Source: Diogma glabrata
Taxonomy: Eukaryota > Arthropoda > Insecta > Diptera > Cylindrotomidae
Direction: 5' to 3'
Assembly: GCA_963693315.1 (NCBI GenBank)
Contig: OY856187.1
Span: 73,281,113 to 73,345,112 of the forward strand
DNA: 64,000 nt
The notes under the pieces were generated by a model. The model saw only the letters and a list, made by a program, of their open reading frames with translations. It ran no database searches and was not told the DNA's origin. The stretch's first letter is position 1; each line of letters opens with the position of its first letter. Below are positions 35,027 through 46,250 of this stretch, piece after piece. Position numbers and translations under genes: made by a program.

Positions 35027-35593
35027 GTCCCTGGGTCCGCGCCGATTTCATTTAATGATTACCACATACTTTATAATTCGTGAAGCGCCTGTCCTCGATG
35101 AGTCTGAAAACTTCTGTTCTGCTATTTTCCTCGATTCGGCTGCTTTTTTGTTCGGCAAGCTCCGAAAAATGCCGATTGCCCGCGATCTTGTAAATTCACT
35201 ACCATAATTTTTTTTTAAAATATGGGGGATGGAAATATGTTTTAGAAAACGAGGGTAACCTTGTTCGACAAAAATGTGTCTGCTATTATCGAGTCCGACA
35301 ACTGACATTTTGGTATGTTTGGATAGTCGGAATAGACAGTAGCAGACAAATTTTTGTCGGGCAAGGCAACCCTCGTGTTCTAAAATAAATTTCCACCTCC
35401 TAAATTTCCAAAATCGTGGTAGCAAATTTACAACAACGGGAGCAATCGGCATTTTTCGGAGCTTGCCGAACGAAAAAGTGGCTGAATCGAGGAAAATGGC
35501 ATAACAAAAGTTTCGGACTCGTCAAGGACAGGCGCCCCACGAAGTATAAAATATATGGTAATCATCAAATGAAATCGGTTTAAGCCCAGGGAC
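35027..35593. mobile_element. Fold-back element, nearly full-length inverted repeat
   Basis: The left arm starts GTCCCTGGG at 35027 and the right arm ends CCCAGGGAC at 35593. Arms of roughly 250 bp match in reverse, with blocks such as GATTTCATTT, GATTACCA, GCGCCTGTCC, GTTCGGCAAGCTCCGAAAAATGCC-like text and the CAGACA segments. The fold would be one long imperfect hairpin. No target duplication was found. A 134-codon minus-strand ORF across it is a by-product of the hairpin. Confidence 0.75.
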
Positions 35594-36374
35594 TCCTTGT
35601 GGCATCTCTTTCAATGAATTTTAAGTCAACTACACTAGATGGTCCAGTCCACAATTAGTCCTAGATTATCACAGCGTATATAAAGATCGGTCTGATTACA
35701 TGAGGTTTGAAAGCAATGGGCCGAATGGGAGGAGACTCTAGCCATTTCATTTTTATTTTTTACATTTGTATATTGATACCGCTGCTAGTTTTGCTATCTC
35801 CAGGAGATATGATTTGAGATATAAGGCAAAAACCATATACTAACAATACCATAATTTTCATTTTGCGACGATCGATTAAAAGAAATTAAATACATACAAA
35901 ACGAAAAGTTCAAAAAAATATTCTAACGAAAAATTTATCATAAAGAACAAAAATCTGAACGGTTCGAATTTACTAATAAACTAAACAACACGCCTACCAG
36001 AAGAAATGAATCATAAAGAACAACTGAACTAACTGAACGAGTGAACTAACTGACCTAACTGAACTATAAGCAAAACACAAAATGATGAAAATCAAAATAA
36101 ACAAAATTGTAAGTTCGTTCGAAAATAATAATATTGCTGTTAAGAGAATGATTGAACATAAAGAATGAAAAATAAAATGAGATTTTATTTTGAAGAAAAT
36201 ATAAATAAATGCTATTGAAAAAAAAGAAATGAATTGATTTCATTCATTTTTTACAAATTATGAATTTAGAAATGAAAATGGAAAAAAAATTGATTATGAA
36301 GATTAATTAGTTTGTAATTTGTATATATTAATTATTAATGATTATGAAAAAAAAATTTGTTTGTACATATATAG
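35594..36374. other. AT-rich intergenic sequence
   Basis: No gene or repeat family was recognised. GAACTAACTGA-type short repeats lie near 36020-36070. Confidence 0.4.
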
Positions 36375-36838
36375 TAGAATTTTTTTGCCAGCGAATTTTT
36401 GACAGCTAGGACGCAGCAAGAGATAAAAGATGAGACAAAAAGTAAAACAGAGATGTATTATTTATTTTGGGATAAATTTATTTTCAAAACAATTATATTA
36501 GTTAAATTTCTACTTCTAGTTCGTACCATTTGTTTGTTGTGATATTTGTTTCCACAGGCGTCGTTATTTTTATTATAATTATTTTTAATTATCAAAATTT
36601 TGTTACATTGCCTACAAAATCATTAATATTTTTACTAGTTTTTGGTTTTCTATTATAATTGGTTGAATTTCAATAGTAATTTATTAATTTTATGAGTTTT
36701 TTTTGTCCATTTCAATGGGACCTCAATAGTTTTTTTTATATTTTAATCGAGACACTGAATGTGCAAACAATATGCACATGTGCATGCGCATGTGCAAACA
36801 ATATGCGCATAACAAACAAATTTTGTGTTCGCTGGCAA
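36375..36838 (-). mobile_element. MITE A, copy 2 (opposite orientation, no nested insertion)
   Basis: It starts TAGAATTTTTTTGCCAGCGAA and aligns in reverse with 272-868. It lacks the 149-bp element, so it shows the empty site near 36500. Its far inverted repeat is cut short after TTCGCTGGCAA (36838). Confidence 0.78.
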
Positions 36839-37560
36839 TATTGCAATATTTGCTGTGGGGAAAAAATGTTTGTTGTACCTTACCTTAGCAGTTAGCTTAA
36901 GCTTTAGTTAAAAATTTACTACATGTCAGGACTGAGGACTTAAACATTATATTCCTTATTCTATAGTGCAATTTTGTTTTTAATAATGTTTTTTTCTTAA
37001 ATCGATATATGGAATGGATGAGGATTTTTTTTATTGAATGTTAATTACAGGATGAGATGTTACTTGTTAGACTGTATGGCTCATTAAAATGAGATTGCAA
37101 CAAGTTATAAAAGAGAATCCTTTAAGACAAACGGTAGAAAACAAACAAATACGAGGTGGCTTAAAATAGTAGATGTACTTTACTATAAATCCTGTATAGA
37201 TTTTTAAGCAATAATTTATTTATATTTTAAAATAAATTACATTAGTATGAGCAATATTTTTTATTTAAACGGAAGAGGCTGTATTTTTTATTTCGCTACT
37301 CATCCTCTTTGCAAAAAGTTTTGAATATCCTTCGTAACTTTTTAGACGAATTGGTCTTAGATTTATGGGGATTTTTGCTTGTTAATAAGGATGTGGTTTT
37401 TGACCTATTAACGAGGCATTTTTATTATTATTTTTAACTGAAATATTTAATATTTTTGCAAGTGACCGATTGAACGAAGACCGATGTTTTTAAATCGGTC
37501 AGTGCAATTGAACGATCCGGTATGAACGGATCGCTAACTTAGCTGAGGTTACCCATCACT
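36839..37560. other. AT-rich intergenic sequence
   Basis: No gene was recognised. A short TA run and the reverse complement of the Helentron-like lead-in (AAACGATATGAG) begin at about 37561. Confidence 0.4.
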
Positions 37561-38870
37561 AATATATATATAAACGATATGAGATATAACGAAAACGACC
37601 AGCGCTCTCACGGTCGCATTTGTAGAGCCAGATCAAAAAACCTTTTCTAAAAATGTGTGTTTTATTACTATCTTGGACAAGTTCGTTCAGCCAAAGCCGA
37701 CACACGGTTAAGAAACTACACTGAAAAAAAAATTGAAGTTCATGACAACCTCATCTTGAAGTTGGCAGTTGATTATTCATGCAAAGAAAAATTATTTGCA
37801 AACAATTTCACTGTGATTGGGACAACTACGCGATAACATTTTCCTAACAACAGAATGATGTTTATTTAAAATATAAAGTGTTATATCCAATATAACAGTA
37901 GTTGAATAAAGATAATAACTATTTCCCTGAAAAAAATTTTCTTTGGCCTTATATCATGAATTTTTCATTTTAAAGTTTAAGTATTTGAGATTGATTGAAC
38001 TAAATTTTATTTTCACATAAATATTTCGTGTGATTGTCTCAACTTCATCGATTTATAATTGTAGAAGCAATTTCGTAGTTTGATTCGCCATATGTGACCG
38101 CACAATGAGGTTTAGACAATTGCATTATGATTGGAAATAGGACATGTTTTTTTTCAGTGTAGAGGCTTTATGCTAGGAAAAAAGTATGATTTTTAGATCC
38201 GTTTACGGCCCCGGTTTGAATAATATTAATATTTTTAAAACCTTCATAAATCTTTGAAACTTGTTTTACCAGTTTCTTCCTAAAAATAGACCTCTGCAGT
38301 TGGAGGTTTCTGAGTGAGCGACTCCAACAAAAAAGCTTGTAAAACACAAAATGCGTTTGAAACAACCGTCACTCTCACGGTCGCATTTGTGGAGCCAGAT
38401 CAAAAAACTTTTTTTAAAAATGCGTGTTTTATAAATATCTTGGACAAGTTTGTAGATCAGTAAAATGCAACACATGCTTAAGAAACTAGAGGCTTTATAC
38501 TAGAAAAAAAATTGGTTTTTTAAATCTGTTATAACGGCCGTTTGGATGACTGTTTAAATCAAAGCGTTATAACGGTCGTTTATGACGAAATATTTAAACC
38601 AAATTTACAAATGTTAAATATTTGAACATATTTCTATCATTTTTCAAAAAGCCAGATAATTGAAATAAAAGGCTCTTTAGCTATCTGCAATCAACAGTGA
38701 ACAGATACAACGAATTTTTGCGGTACTCTTACTGCGTATTTTTTAACATACACCAAAAATATTTTCTGAAAATGTTGGCGAAAATAATTTCTTGGATAAG
38801 TTCAACAACTCACATCTGGCAACGAATTCTACCTATTTCTTGCGGATATCCAACCGCTTGAGCTTTGCAA
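37561..38870 (-). mobile_element. Truncated Helentron-like element within repeat copy 1
   Basis: Read on the minus strand this holds the ~330-bp family landmarks (GCGACCGTGAGAG, CTTGTCCAAGATA, CTCCAACTGCAGAGG, CGGCCGTTATAAC). It ends near 38868 with AAGCGG...ATATCCGC and AAATAGGTAGA, a variant of the 5' end at 23167. MITE B is inserted in it at 37719-38159. The same arrangement recurs in repeat copies 2 and 3. Confidence 0.6.
37719..38159. mobile_element. MITE B, in repeat copy 1
   Basis: CACTGAAAA... to ...TTTTCAGTG, flanked by TA (37717-37718, 38160-38161). The unoccupied form, AAACTAGAGGC, is seen at other Helentron-like units (for example near 38485). Confidence 0.85.
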
Positions 38871-39143
38871 GATTGGATTCAATCACATGCCGCGGCTGTT
38901 CGCTGGCAAGCTGATTAGCATTTACTTACTAGATATAAAAACTGATGTAGCTTATAAAAACTAATCAACCACTTTAAAACAAATATCACGATCGGATCGA
39001 CTGATTTTTGCATACGATTATTTTGAAATAAAGGATTTCGATACCAAACGAATGTTTTGGAATAGGCATGTTTGTTTTTTAACGACAAAATTCTTATTGG
39101 AATATATTGTTTTTGATTGCAAAACAATTGAAATGGAATAGCT

Positions 39144-42100
39144 ATTCAATTCAATCAAAGTAGTGGTTGAAATAAGACGCATTTTTCTGTGGCTGTCATT
39201 TTTATATATAAAATTATATTAATTTTTTTAAAAAATTAATTACATTTTTCATATTTTATTATTATTTTGATTTAATTTCAGGGAATTTATTTACTTAATA
39301 ATAATTATTGCTTTTTCCTTTGTAGGTAGGAAAATTTATGAAATCAAAAATTGAATTTGGAATTGATTCAAAAAATTATTGAAGAAAAATCTTATTAAAA
39401 TCAAAGATTCGGCGGTTGGTTTTTCAAATTTAAAATTTAAAAAAGATAAGGATAAGAAAACAACATCGTTTTATGAAGTTTGGAATATCTTAATTAACCA
39501 GGAAAATTATTCAGTTAAGATTTTTTGATTATATGTGTTTATATATTTTTGTTGGCTGTTTTGTTTTGTTTGTTCGAATCTGATATAATTTGAGTTGGGT
39601 GCTTGTTGATGTTATATTGCTTGGATAATTGTTTGGACAGTAAACTTAGTCCTAGTTACAAGTTTACCCAACTGTCTAGATAGTTCTTCCATTAGGTAAT
39701 ATAAAAATCATTATAATTTGATGTTTCGGAAGTTTATTGGTATTTACATTCTGAATTAAATATGAATTGTTTAACGTAAAGAAATTTTGTTAGTTATTAA
39801 TAATATTTCTATTTTTTGTTTCAGCAGCAAATGTTAATTAATTAATTAAATATTGATAAATTGATATTTGTTGTTGATTTAAAGTTTGTTTGTTTGTTGC
39901 AAGCAAACTTTACTATTAATACAGTTTTGTCTTCTTTAAATCAGGTTTCGTTTTTCTGTGTTTACATCTGGGTTTTCCGAATTTTTATATGTTATAACAA
40001 CTTTTAAATTTTCCATTGTTTGGATTGGCAATTTTGAGAGTAAACTTAGACATAGTATCAAGTTATCCAGCTGTTAGAATTGCCAATTTAGATATTATCG
40101 ATTTGGTTGTGGTGATTTTGTTGATATTTATTTTAAGGTTAAAAATAAATTGCTTATTTATAATGGCAAAATTATCAATAAATTTTGCCAACATAAGAGG
40201 ATTGAATGTTAATCTTCATTCGGTCCATCTTTATCTTGAGAGAACAAAACCGGATATTCTATTCCTAACTGAAACGATTATTAGTGACCGAGCTGTTACT
40301 CTTGATCGTAATAAATACCTTTGTCCTCAATATGAACTAGAATCCTCTTTTTATTTTAAGCATGGTGTTTGTGTGTATATTAGAAACACCATTCCATACG
40401 TAAGAATTAAAAATTTTGAATTAAATTCAAAATACCACAATATGGTTTCCCTTAAGATTTGCTGCTCAAATCAAACGTTGTTTGTATTTGGTCTGTATCG
40501 TTCCCCTAATTCACCGGAGAACATCAACCTTTTTCATGACCTATCTGAAAAAATAGATAGGTTGTCTGAGTATCCTAATGCCAAATTTGTAGTTCTTGGT
40601 GACTTCAATGTCCACAATAAAGAATGGCTCATACACAGTTCCACTACTGATGAGCTAGGTAAACAGGCTGAGCTATTTGCTCTTTACCATAATTACACAC
40701 AGATTATAGATCAGCCTACCAGAGTACCTGATATTCCGGGACAAAATAGTCACTTACTTGATTTGTTTTTAACGAATGATCCTTACCTGGTACAATTTAA
40801 AGTATCAGAACCTTTAGGTGGTTCAGATCATAATATGATCTCTACACAGTTAAATTTAAAAACTCCAAAACAATTTAAAGCAAATCCTCGTCTTGTTTGG
40901 GACTATAAAGCTGCGAATTGGCAGGGTCTTAGAGATTTTTTTAAACAATTTTCCTGGAAACGTAATTGTCTTACCGGTCAAGACCCTAACATAGCTGCGT
41001 TAAATTTTTCGGAGGCTATTCTTGAGGGTATGCGAAAATTTATTCCCAATAGATTAACCGTTCCTAAGACTGATCTATGGTTTTCCAAAAAATGCAAAAC
41101 GGCAATTAAAATTAAGAAAAGGGCATTTCAAAAGTTCAATCAAAACAAAACTGATGAAAACCTTAAACAGTACCGAATTGAGAGAAATATATGTAGAAAA
41201 CTAATAGATGCAGAAAAAAATCTTTTTAATAGGAAAAAAGCGTCTAAGTTTGCTGAACATCCAACTGGTTCACGAAATTTCTATAAAGCGGTTAAGGATG
41301 TCCATGGTAATTTTTGTAAGTCTTCTCTACCTCCCCTAATTGATGGAGATGTGCCGGTAATAGACCCAAAAGAAAAAGCTAACCTTCTGGGAATTTATTT
41401 CTCTAGAAATTCTACACTAAACGAACCCAATTTCTTACCTAAGTCAATTCCTAGAGTTTCGCACAACATGATGCCCATAATTTTTCGTAAAAACATTGTT
41501 CGGAAAATGCTTTTACAAATTAATACTAACAAGGCATCTGGACCAGATCGTATTCCCCCAATTATTCTGAAAACCTTTGCTAGGGAGTTAGCACCAATCC
41601 TCACTAAAATCTTTTATTTGTCATATAAGAAAGGAGTTTTTCCTGAAATATGGAAAATTGCAAGCGTACAACCAGTTCCAAAAAAGGGTAGTAAGACTGA
41701 TCCAACAAATTACAGACCCATTTCAATTTTATCGGTTGTTTCTAAAATTTTTGAAAAATATATTAATTTTAATATAATGAGCTTCTTAGAGTCTTCCAAA
41801 CTACTTAATGAAAGACAATACGGGTTTCGAAAAGGAAGAGCGACGGGAGATTTACTTTCCTTTGTCACTCATATATGGAACAAATCGCTTGAAAATCATG
41901 GTGAGACTTTCGGTATTGCTCTTGATATATCCAAAGCATTTGATAAAGTTTGGCACAACAATCTTATTTGCAAATTAAGATGTAATGGTTTGGATGAGCA
42001 ACTTATATCTTGGATACAAAGTTTTATTTCCGAGCGGAAATTTCGGGTCAATGTTGATGGTATTTCATCGGATGTCTTTTCAACTAATGCAGGAGTTCCT

Positions 42101-43152
42101 CAGGGTTCTGCTTTGTCACCAACTCTTTTTCTTATTTATATTAATGATTTGTTAGATTCAACGATTAGTCCTATCCATAGTTTTGCTGATGATAGCACTC
42201 TTCATGCGTCTCATGAGAACCCTAAATTATATTCACAGTTAGCGCTTAACAACTGTAGATCAAATTTAATAGATTCTTTAAACCATGACCTTAAAACTAT
42301 TTTGGATTGGGGGCTCGCTAATAGTGTTGAATTCAATACGAGCAAAACACAGGCTTGTTATTTTTCTAGATTATCCACACCTAATCCGTTTCCATTGAAG
42401 TTCGGCTCTAAAGATCTTGTAGACAAAGGATCTGTTAGGCTTTTAGGAGTAGAAGTTGAAAACAATTTGAAATGGAATTTTCATATTTTTAACCTAGCTA
42501 AGAACGCTGTTCAAAAATTGGGCTTTTTGGGACGATGTCGTAAGTTTTTTAATAGCGAACAGCTTCTTTTAATTTACAAATCATTTATACGTCCCTGCAT
42601 GGAGTACTGTTCTCACATATGGGGTGGAGCTTATTATAGTAGTTTGAAGTGCCTTGATTCTGTTCAGCGCAGAGCTGTTAAACTGATTGGCAACTCAACT
42701 CTTACTGATGAGCTTGATTCTTTACAGCACAGACGAAATGTTGCGGATTTGACAATTTTCTACAAATACATTATGGATGAACGAGCTTCTGAAGAGATTA
42801 AATCAATTTTACCTGAACTAGCAATTCCATTGCGTAACACCAGAGCAAATGTTATAGCCCATCCTTTTACGGTTCATATAAAAAGGTGCAGAACTGTTGC
42901 CTTTCAGCGTGATTTTTTCAACAGAGTCTCTCATCTCTGGAACGCCTTACCTTCATGGGTTTTTCCTGATAGCTTTAATCCTCAAAGTTTTAAAGTTAAC
43001 GTCCATAAATTTCTAAAAGAAACTTAATTTATTCAAACTTAACCACACTTCCTAGTTGGCATGGTATCTTTGGATATTCAGAGACGTAAATTAATAATTT
43101 ATTATGATTAACACTAAACATGCCTAACTTATAATAAAAAAAAAAAAAAAAA
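39144..43152 (+). mobile_element. Non-LTR retrotransposon, full-length-looking, in repeat copy 1
   Basis: About 4.0 kb lies between GGAATAGCT and a poly(A) tail (about 43136-43152), followed by AGCT again, a possible 4-bp duplication. Copies 2 and 3 of the 2290-bp repeat show the empty site. It has a long 5' region (39144-40162) with no ORF, one ORF for endonuclease and RT, and a short 3' UTR. The older relatives are at 2935-5156 and, reversed, at 60640-61330. By its domain order it belongs to the jockey/CR1 group; the exact clade is not fixed. Confidence 0.88.
40163..43027 (+). CDS. Endonuclease-reverse transcriptase of the non-LTR element
   Basis: I chose ATG 40163 (MAKLSINFANIRG) because the decayed copy begins comparably at 2935; the frame is open from 40016, but those residues are hydrophobic and unconserved. 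The 954-residue protein has an apurinic-like endonuclease at ~1-230 (LFLTETII, FGLYRSPNSP, VLGDFNVHNKEWL, GGSDHNMIS), then RT at ~450-720 (IASVQPVPKKGSKTDPTNYRPIS, ALDISKAFDKVWH, AGVPQGSALSPTLF, catalytic FADDSTLHAS), and a thumb/C-terminal region with CMEYCSHIWGGA and LDSVQRRA. It nicks target DNA and copies its own RNA there. No premature stop is present. There is no Gag-like ORF1 upstream. Confidence 0.92.
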   Translation: MAKLSINFANIRGLNVNLHSVHLYLERTKPDILFLTETIISDRAVTLDRNKYLCPQYELESSFYFKHGVCVYIRNTIPYVRIKNFELNSKYHNMVSLKICCSNQTLFVFGLYRSPNSPENINLFHDLSEKIDRLSEYPNAKFVVLGDFNVHNKEWLIHSSTTDELGKQAELFALYHNYTQIIDQPTRVPDIPGQNSHLLDLFLTNDPYLVQFKVSEPLGGSDHNMISTQLNLKTPKQFKANPRLVWDYKAANWQGLRDFFKQFSWKRNCLTGQDPNIAALNFSEAILEGMRKFIPNRLTVPKTDLWFSKKCKTAIKIKKRAFQKFNQNKTDENLKQYRIERNICRKLIDAEKNLFNRKKASKFAEHPTGSRNFYKAVKDVHGNFCKSSLPPLIDGDVPVIDPKEKANLLGIYFSRNSTLNEPNFLPKSIPRVSHNMMPIIFRKNIVRKMLLQINTNKASGPDRIPPIILKTFARELAPILTKIFYLSYKKGVFPEIWKIASVQPVPKKGSKTDPTNYRPISILSVVSKIFEKYINFNIMSFLESSKLLNERQYGFRKGRATGDLLSFVTHIWNKSLENHGETFGIALDISKAFDKVWHNNLICKLRCNGLDEQLISWIQSFISERKFRVNVDGISSDVFSTNAGVPQGSALSPTLFLIYINDLLDSTISPIHSFADDSTLHASHENPKLYSQLALNNCRSNLIDSLNHDLKTILDWGLANSVEFNTSKTQACYFSRLSTPNPFPLKFGSKDLVDKGSVRLLGVEVENNLKWNFHIFNLAKNAVQKLGFLGRCRKFFNSEQLLLIYKSFIRPCMEYCSHIWGGAYYSSLKCLDSVQRRAVKLIGNSTLTDELDSLQHRRNVADLTIFYKYIMDERASEEIKSILPELAIPLRNTRANVIAHPFTVHIKRCRTVAFQRDFFNRVSHLWNALPSWVFPDSFNPQSFKVNVHKFLKET

Positions 43153-43960
43153 AGCTTTGTTTTGTTTCAAAAGTTATGAAGTAATAGATTGCTTTTAAAA
43201 CGTAACTGGAATTTGTCACCGAATTTTTTCAAAAACAGATACATATTTTAAAATTTTTATTTTACTGATATTTTCAGTTTAATGCAAAGAAACGAAATCA
43301 ATAAATAACTCAAAAATTTTAAAAAGTGGAATAGATCGTTTTTGAACCTAAAGGACATATAAATGTATATTTTAACTAAAAAAGGGAACATTTACGACCA
43401 AATTCTATAATTTGCCTAAACTGCCAGAAATTAGCACAACATATCACAACCTGTTAAATTCAATTGAAATGCAATACATCGATTGTTAAGCTTAGTTTGA
43501 TGATTCTTGCCTGTGATTTTGTTTTTTTTTCTTCTGTATGATTGTGCATTATACAACCCCATACTATTAGTCCACAATACCACCAACAATTAATAAATTT
43601 CTATATCTAAACAAATTCTCAATTTCTTAAGTGGAGCAAGAATTTAAATTCATCCTGTTTTAAAGTACGCATAAGCGATGGCGTTTACCCGAAAGCAAGC
43701 TAAAAAAAACTGAAAATTGCATCACTGTAATTTAATATGTAGTTAAAATTTATAAAAATGCATATAAATACTATCGACTTAATTATGAAAATTTATAAGA
43801 CTAAATTAAATTTTTTGAATTAAATCAAATATAACATAATTAATATTTCATAATTTTTGGTCGGCAAGAAGATAATAACAAATGAGTTGAAATACTTAAT
43901 TACAAAACCGATATTAAACTAAATATATTCAAAGAATTATTACTATTACTAAGACTTTAT

Positions 43961-46250
43961 TACTATCTTGGACAAGTTCGTTCAGCCAAAGCCGACACAC
44001 GGTTAAGAAACTACACTGAAAAAAAAATTGAAGTTCATGACAACCTCATCTTGAAGTTGGCAGTTGATTATTCATGCAAAGAAAAATTATTTGCAAACAA
44101 TTTCACTGTGATTGGGACAACTACGCGATAACATTTTCCTAACAACAGAATGATGTTTATTTAAAATATAAAGTGTTATATCCAATATAACAGTAGTTGA
44201 ATAAAGATAATAACTATTTCCCTGAAAAAATTTTCTTTGGCCTTATATCATGAATTTTTCATTTTAAAGTTTAAGTATTTGAGATTGATTGAACTAAATT
44301 TTATTTTCACATAAATATTTCGTGTGATTGTCTCAACTTCATCGATTTATAATTGTAGAGTTGTTGAAGCAATTTCGTAGTTTGATTCGCCATATGTGAC
44401 CGCACAATGAGGTTGAGACAATTGCATTACGATTGGAAATAGGACATGTTTTTTTCAGTGTAGAGGCTTTATGCTAGGAAAAAAGTATGATTTTTAGATC
44501 CGTTTACGGCCCCGGTTTGAATAATATTAATATTTTTAAAACCTTCATAAATTTAGAATCTTTGAAACTTGTTTTACCAGTTTCTTCCTAAAAATAGACC
44601 TCTGCAGTTGGAGGTTTCTGAGTGAGCGACTCCAACAAAAAAGCTTGTAAAACACAAAATGCGTTTGAAACAACCGTCACTCTCACGGTCGCATTTGTGG
44701 AGCCAGATCAAAAAACTTTTTTTAAAAATGCGTGTTTTATAAATATCTTGGGCAAGTTTGTAGATCAGTAAAATGCAACACATGCTTAAGAAACTAGAGG
44801 CTTTATACTAGAAAAAACATTGGTTTTTTAAATCTGTTATAACGGCCGTTTTGATGACTGTTTAAATCAAAGCGTTATAACGGTCGTTTATGACGAAATA
44901 TTTAAACCAAATTTACAAATATTAAATATTTGAACATATTTCTATCATTTTTCAAAAAGCCAGATAATTGAAATAAAAGGCTCTTTAGCTATCTGCAATC
45001 AACAGTGAACAGATACAACGAATTTTTGCGGTACTCTTACTGCGTATTTTTTAACATACACCAAAAATATTTTCTGAAAATGTTGGCGAAAATAATTTCT
45101 TGGATAAGTTGAACAACTCACATCTGGCAACGAATTCTACCTATTTCTTGCGGATATCCAACCGCTTGAGCTTTGCAAGATTGGATTCAATCACATACCG
45201 CGGCTGTTCGCTGGCAAGCTGATTAGCATTTACTTACTAGATATAAAAACTGATGTAGCTTATAAAAAATAATCAACCACTTTGAAACAAATATCACGAT
45301 CGACTGATTTTTGCATACGATTATTTTGAAATAAAGGATTTCGATACCAAACGAATGTTTTGGAATAGGCATGTTTGTTTTTTAACGACAAAATTCTTAT
45401 TGGAATATATTGTTTTTGATTGCAAAACAATTGAAATGGAATAGCTTTGTTTTGTTTCAAAAGTTATGAATTAATAGATTGCTTTTAAAACGTAACTGTA
45501 ATTTGTCACCGAATTTTTTCAAAAACAGATACATATTTTAAAATTTTTATTTTACTGATATTTTCAGTTTAATGCAAAGAAACGAAATCAATAAATAACT
45601 CAAAATTTTTAAAAAGTGGAATAGATCGTTTTTGAACCTAAAGGACATATAAATGTATATTTTAACTAAAAAAGGGAACATTTACGACCAAATTCTATAA
45701 TTTGCCTAAACTGCAAGAAATTATCACAACATATCACAACCTGTTAAATTCAATTGAAATGCAATACATCGATTGTTAAGCTTAGTTTGATGATTCTTGC
45801 CTGTGATTTTGTTTTTTTTTCTTCTGTATGATTGTGCATTATACAACCCCATACTATTAGTCCACAATACCACCAACAATTAATAAATTTCTATATCTAA
45901 ACAAATTCTCAATTTCTTAAGTGGAGCAAGAATTTAAATTCATCCTGTTTTAAAGTACGCATAAGCGATGGCGTTTACCCGACAGCAAGCTAAAAAAAAC
46001 TGAAAATTGCATCACTGTAATTTAATATGTAGTTAAAATTTATAAAAATGCATATAAATACTATCGACTTAATTATGAAAATTTATAAGACTAAATTAAA
46101 TTTTTTGAATTAAATCAAATATAACATAATTAATATTTCATAATTTTTGGTCGGCAAGAAGATAATAACAAATGAGTTGAAATACTTAATTACAAAACCG
46201 ATATTAAACTAAATATATTCAAAGAATTATTACTATTACTAAGACTTTAT
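43961..46250. repeat. 2290-bp tandem repeat, copy 2
   Basis: It is bounded by TACTATCTTGGACAAG at 43961 and 46251. It is nearly identical to copy 3. Its content is reverse-oriented Helentron-like sequence with MITE B inside, then AT-rich unique sequence ending ATTCAAAGAATTAT. The short minus-strand ORFs repeated in each copy are non-coding Helentron sequence. Confidence 0.93.
44014..44460. mobile_element. MITE B, in repeat copy 2
   Basis: 447 bp, CACTGA...TCAGTG, TA on both sides. It was duplicated together with the 2290-bp unit. Confidence 0.88.

Larger units (their letters stand above)
37666..43960. repeat. 2290-bp tandem repeat, copy 1 (split by a non-LTR element)
   Basis: The unit starts TACTATCTTGGACAAG. 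It matches copies 2 and 3 up to GGAATAGCT (39143) and resumes at 43153 with AGCTTTGTTTTG, once the non-LTR insertion is set aside. It has small indels relative to the other copies, for example 8 bp missing near 38255 and 5 bp extra near 38995. Confidence 0.88.

Noticed and set aside
35048..35452. 134-codon minus-strand ORF
   Set aside because: It lies wholly inside the fold-back element and has no recognisable motif; its open frame follows the palindrome.
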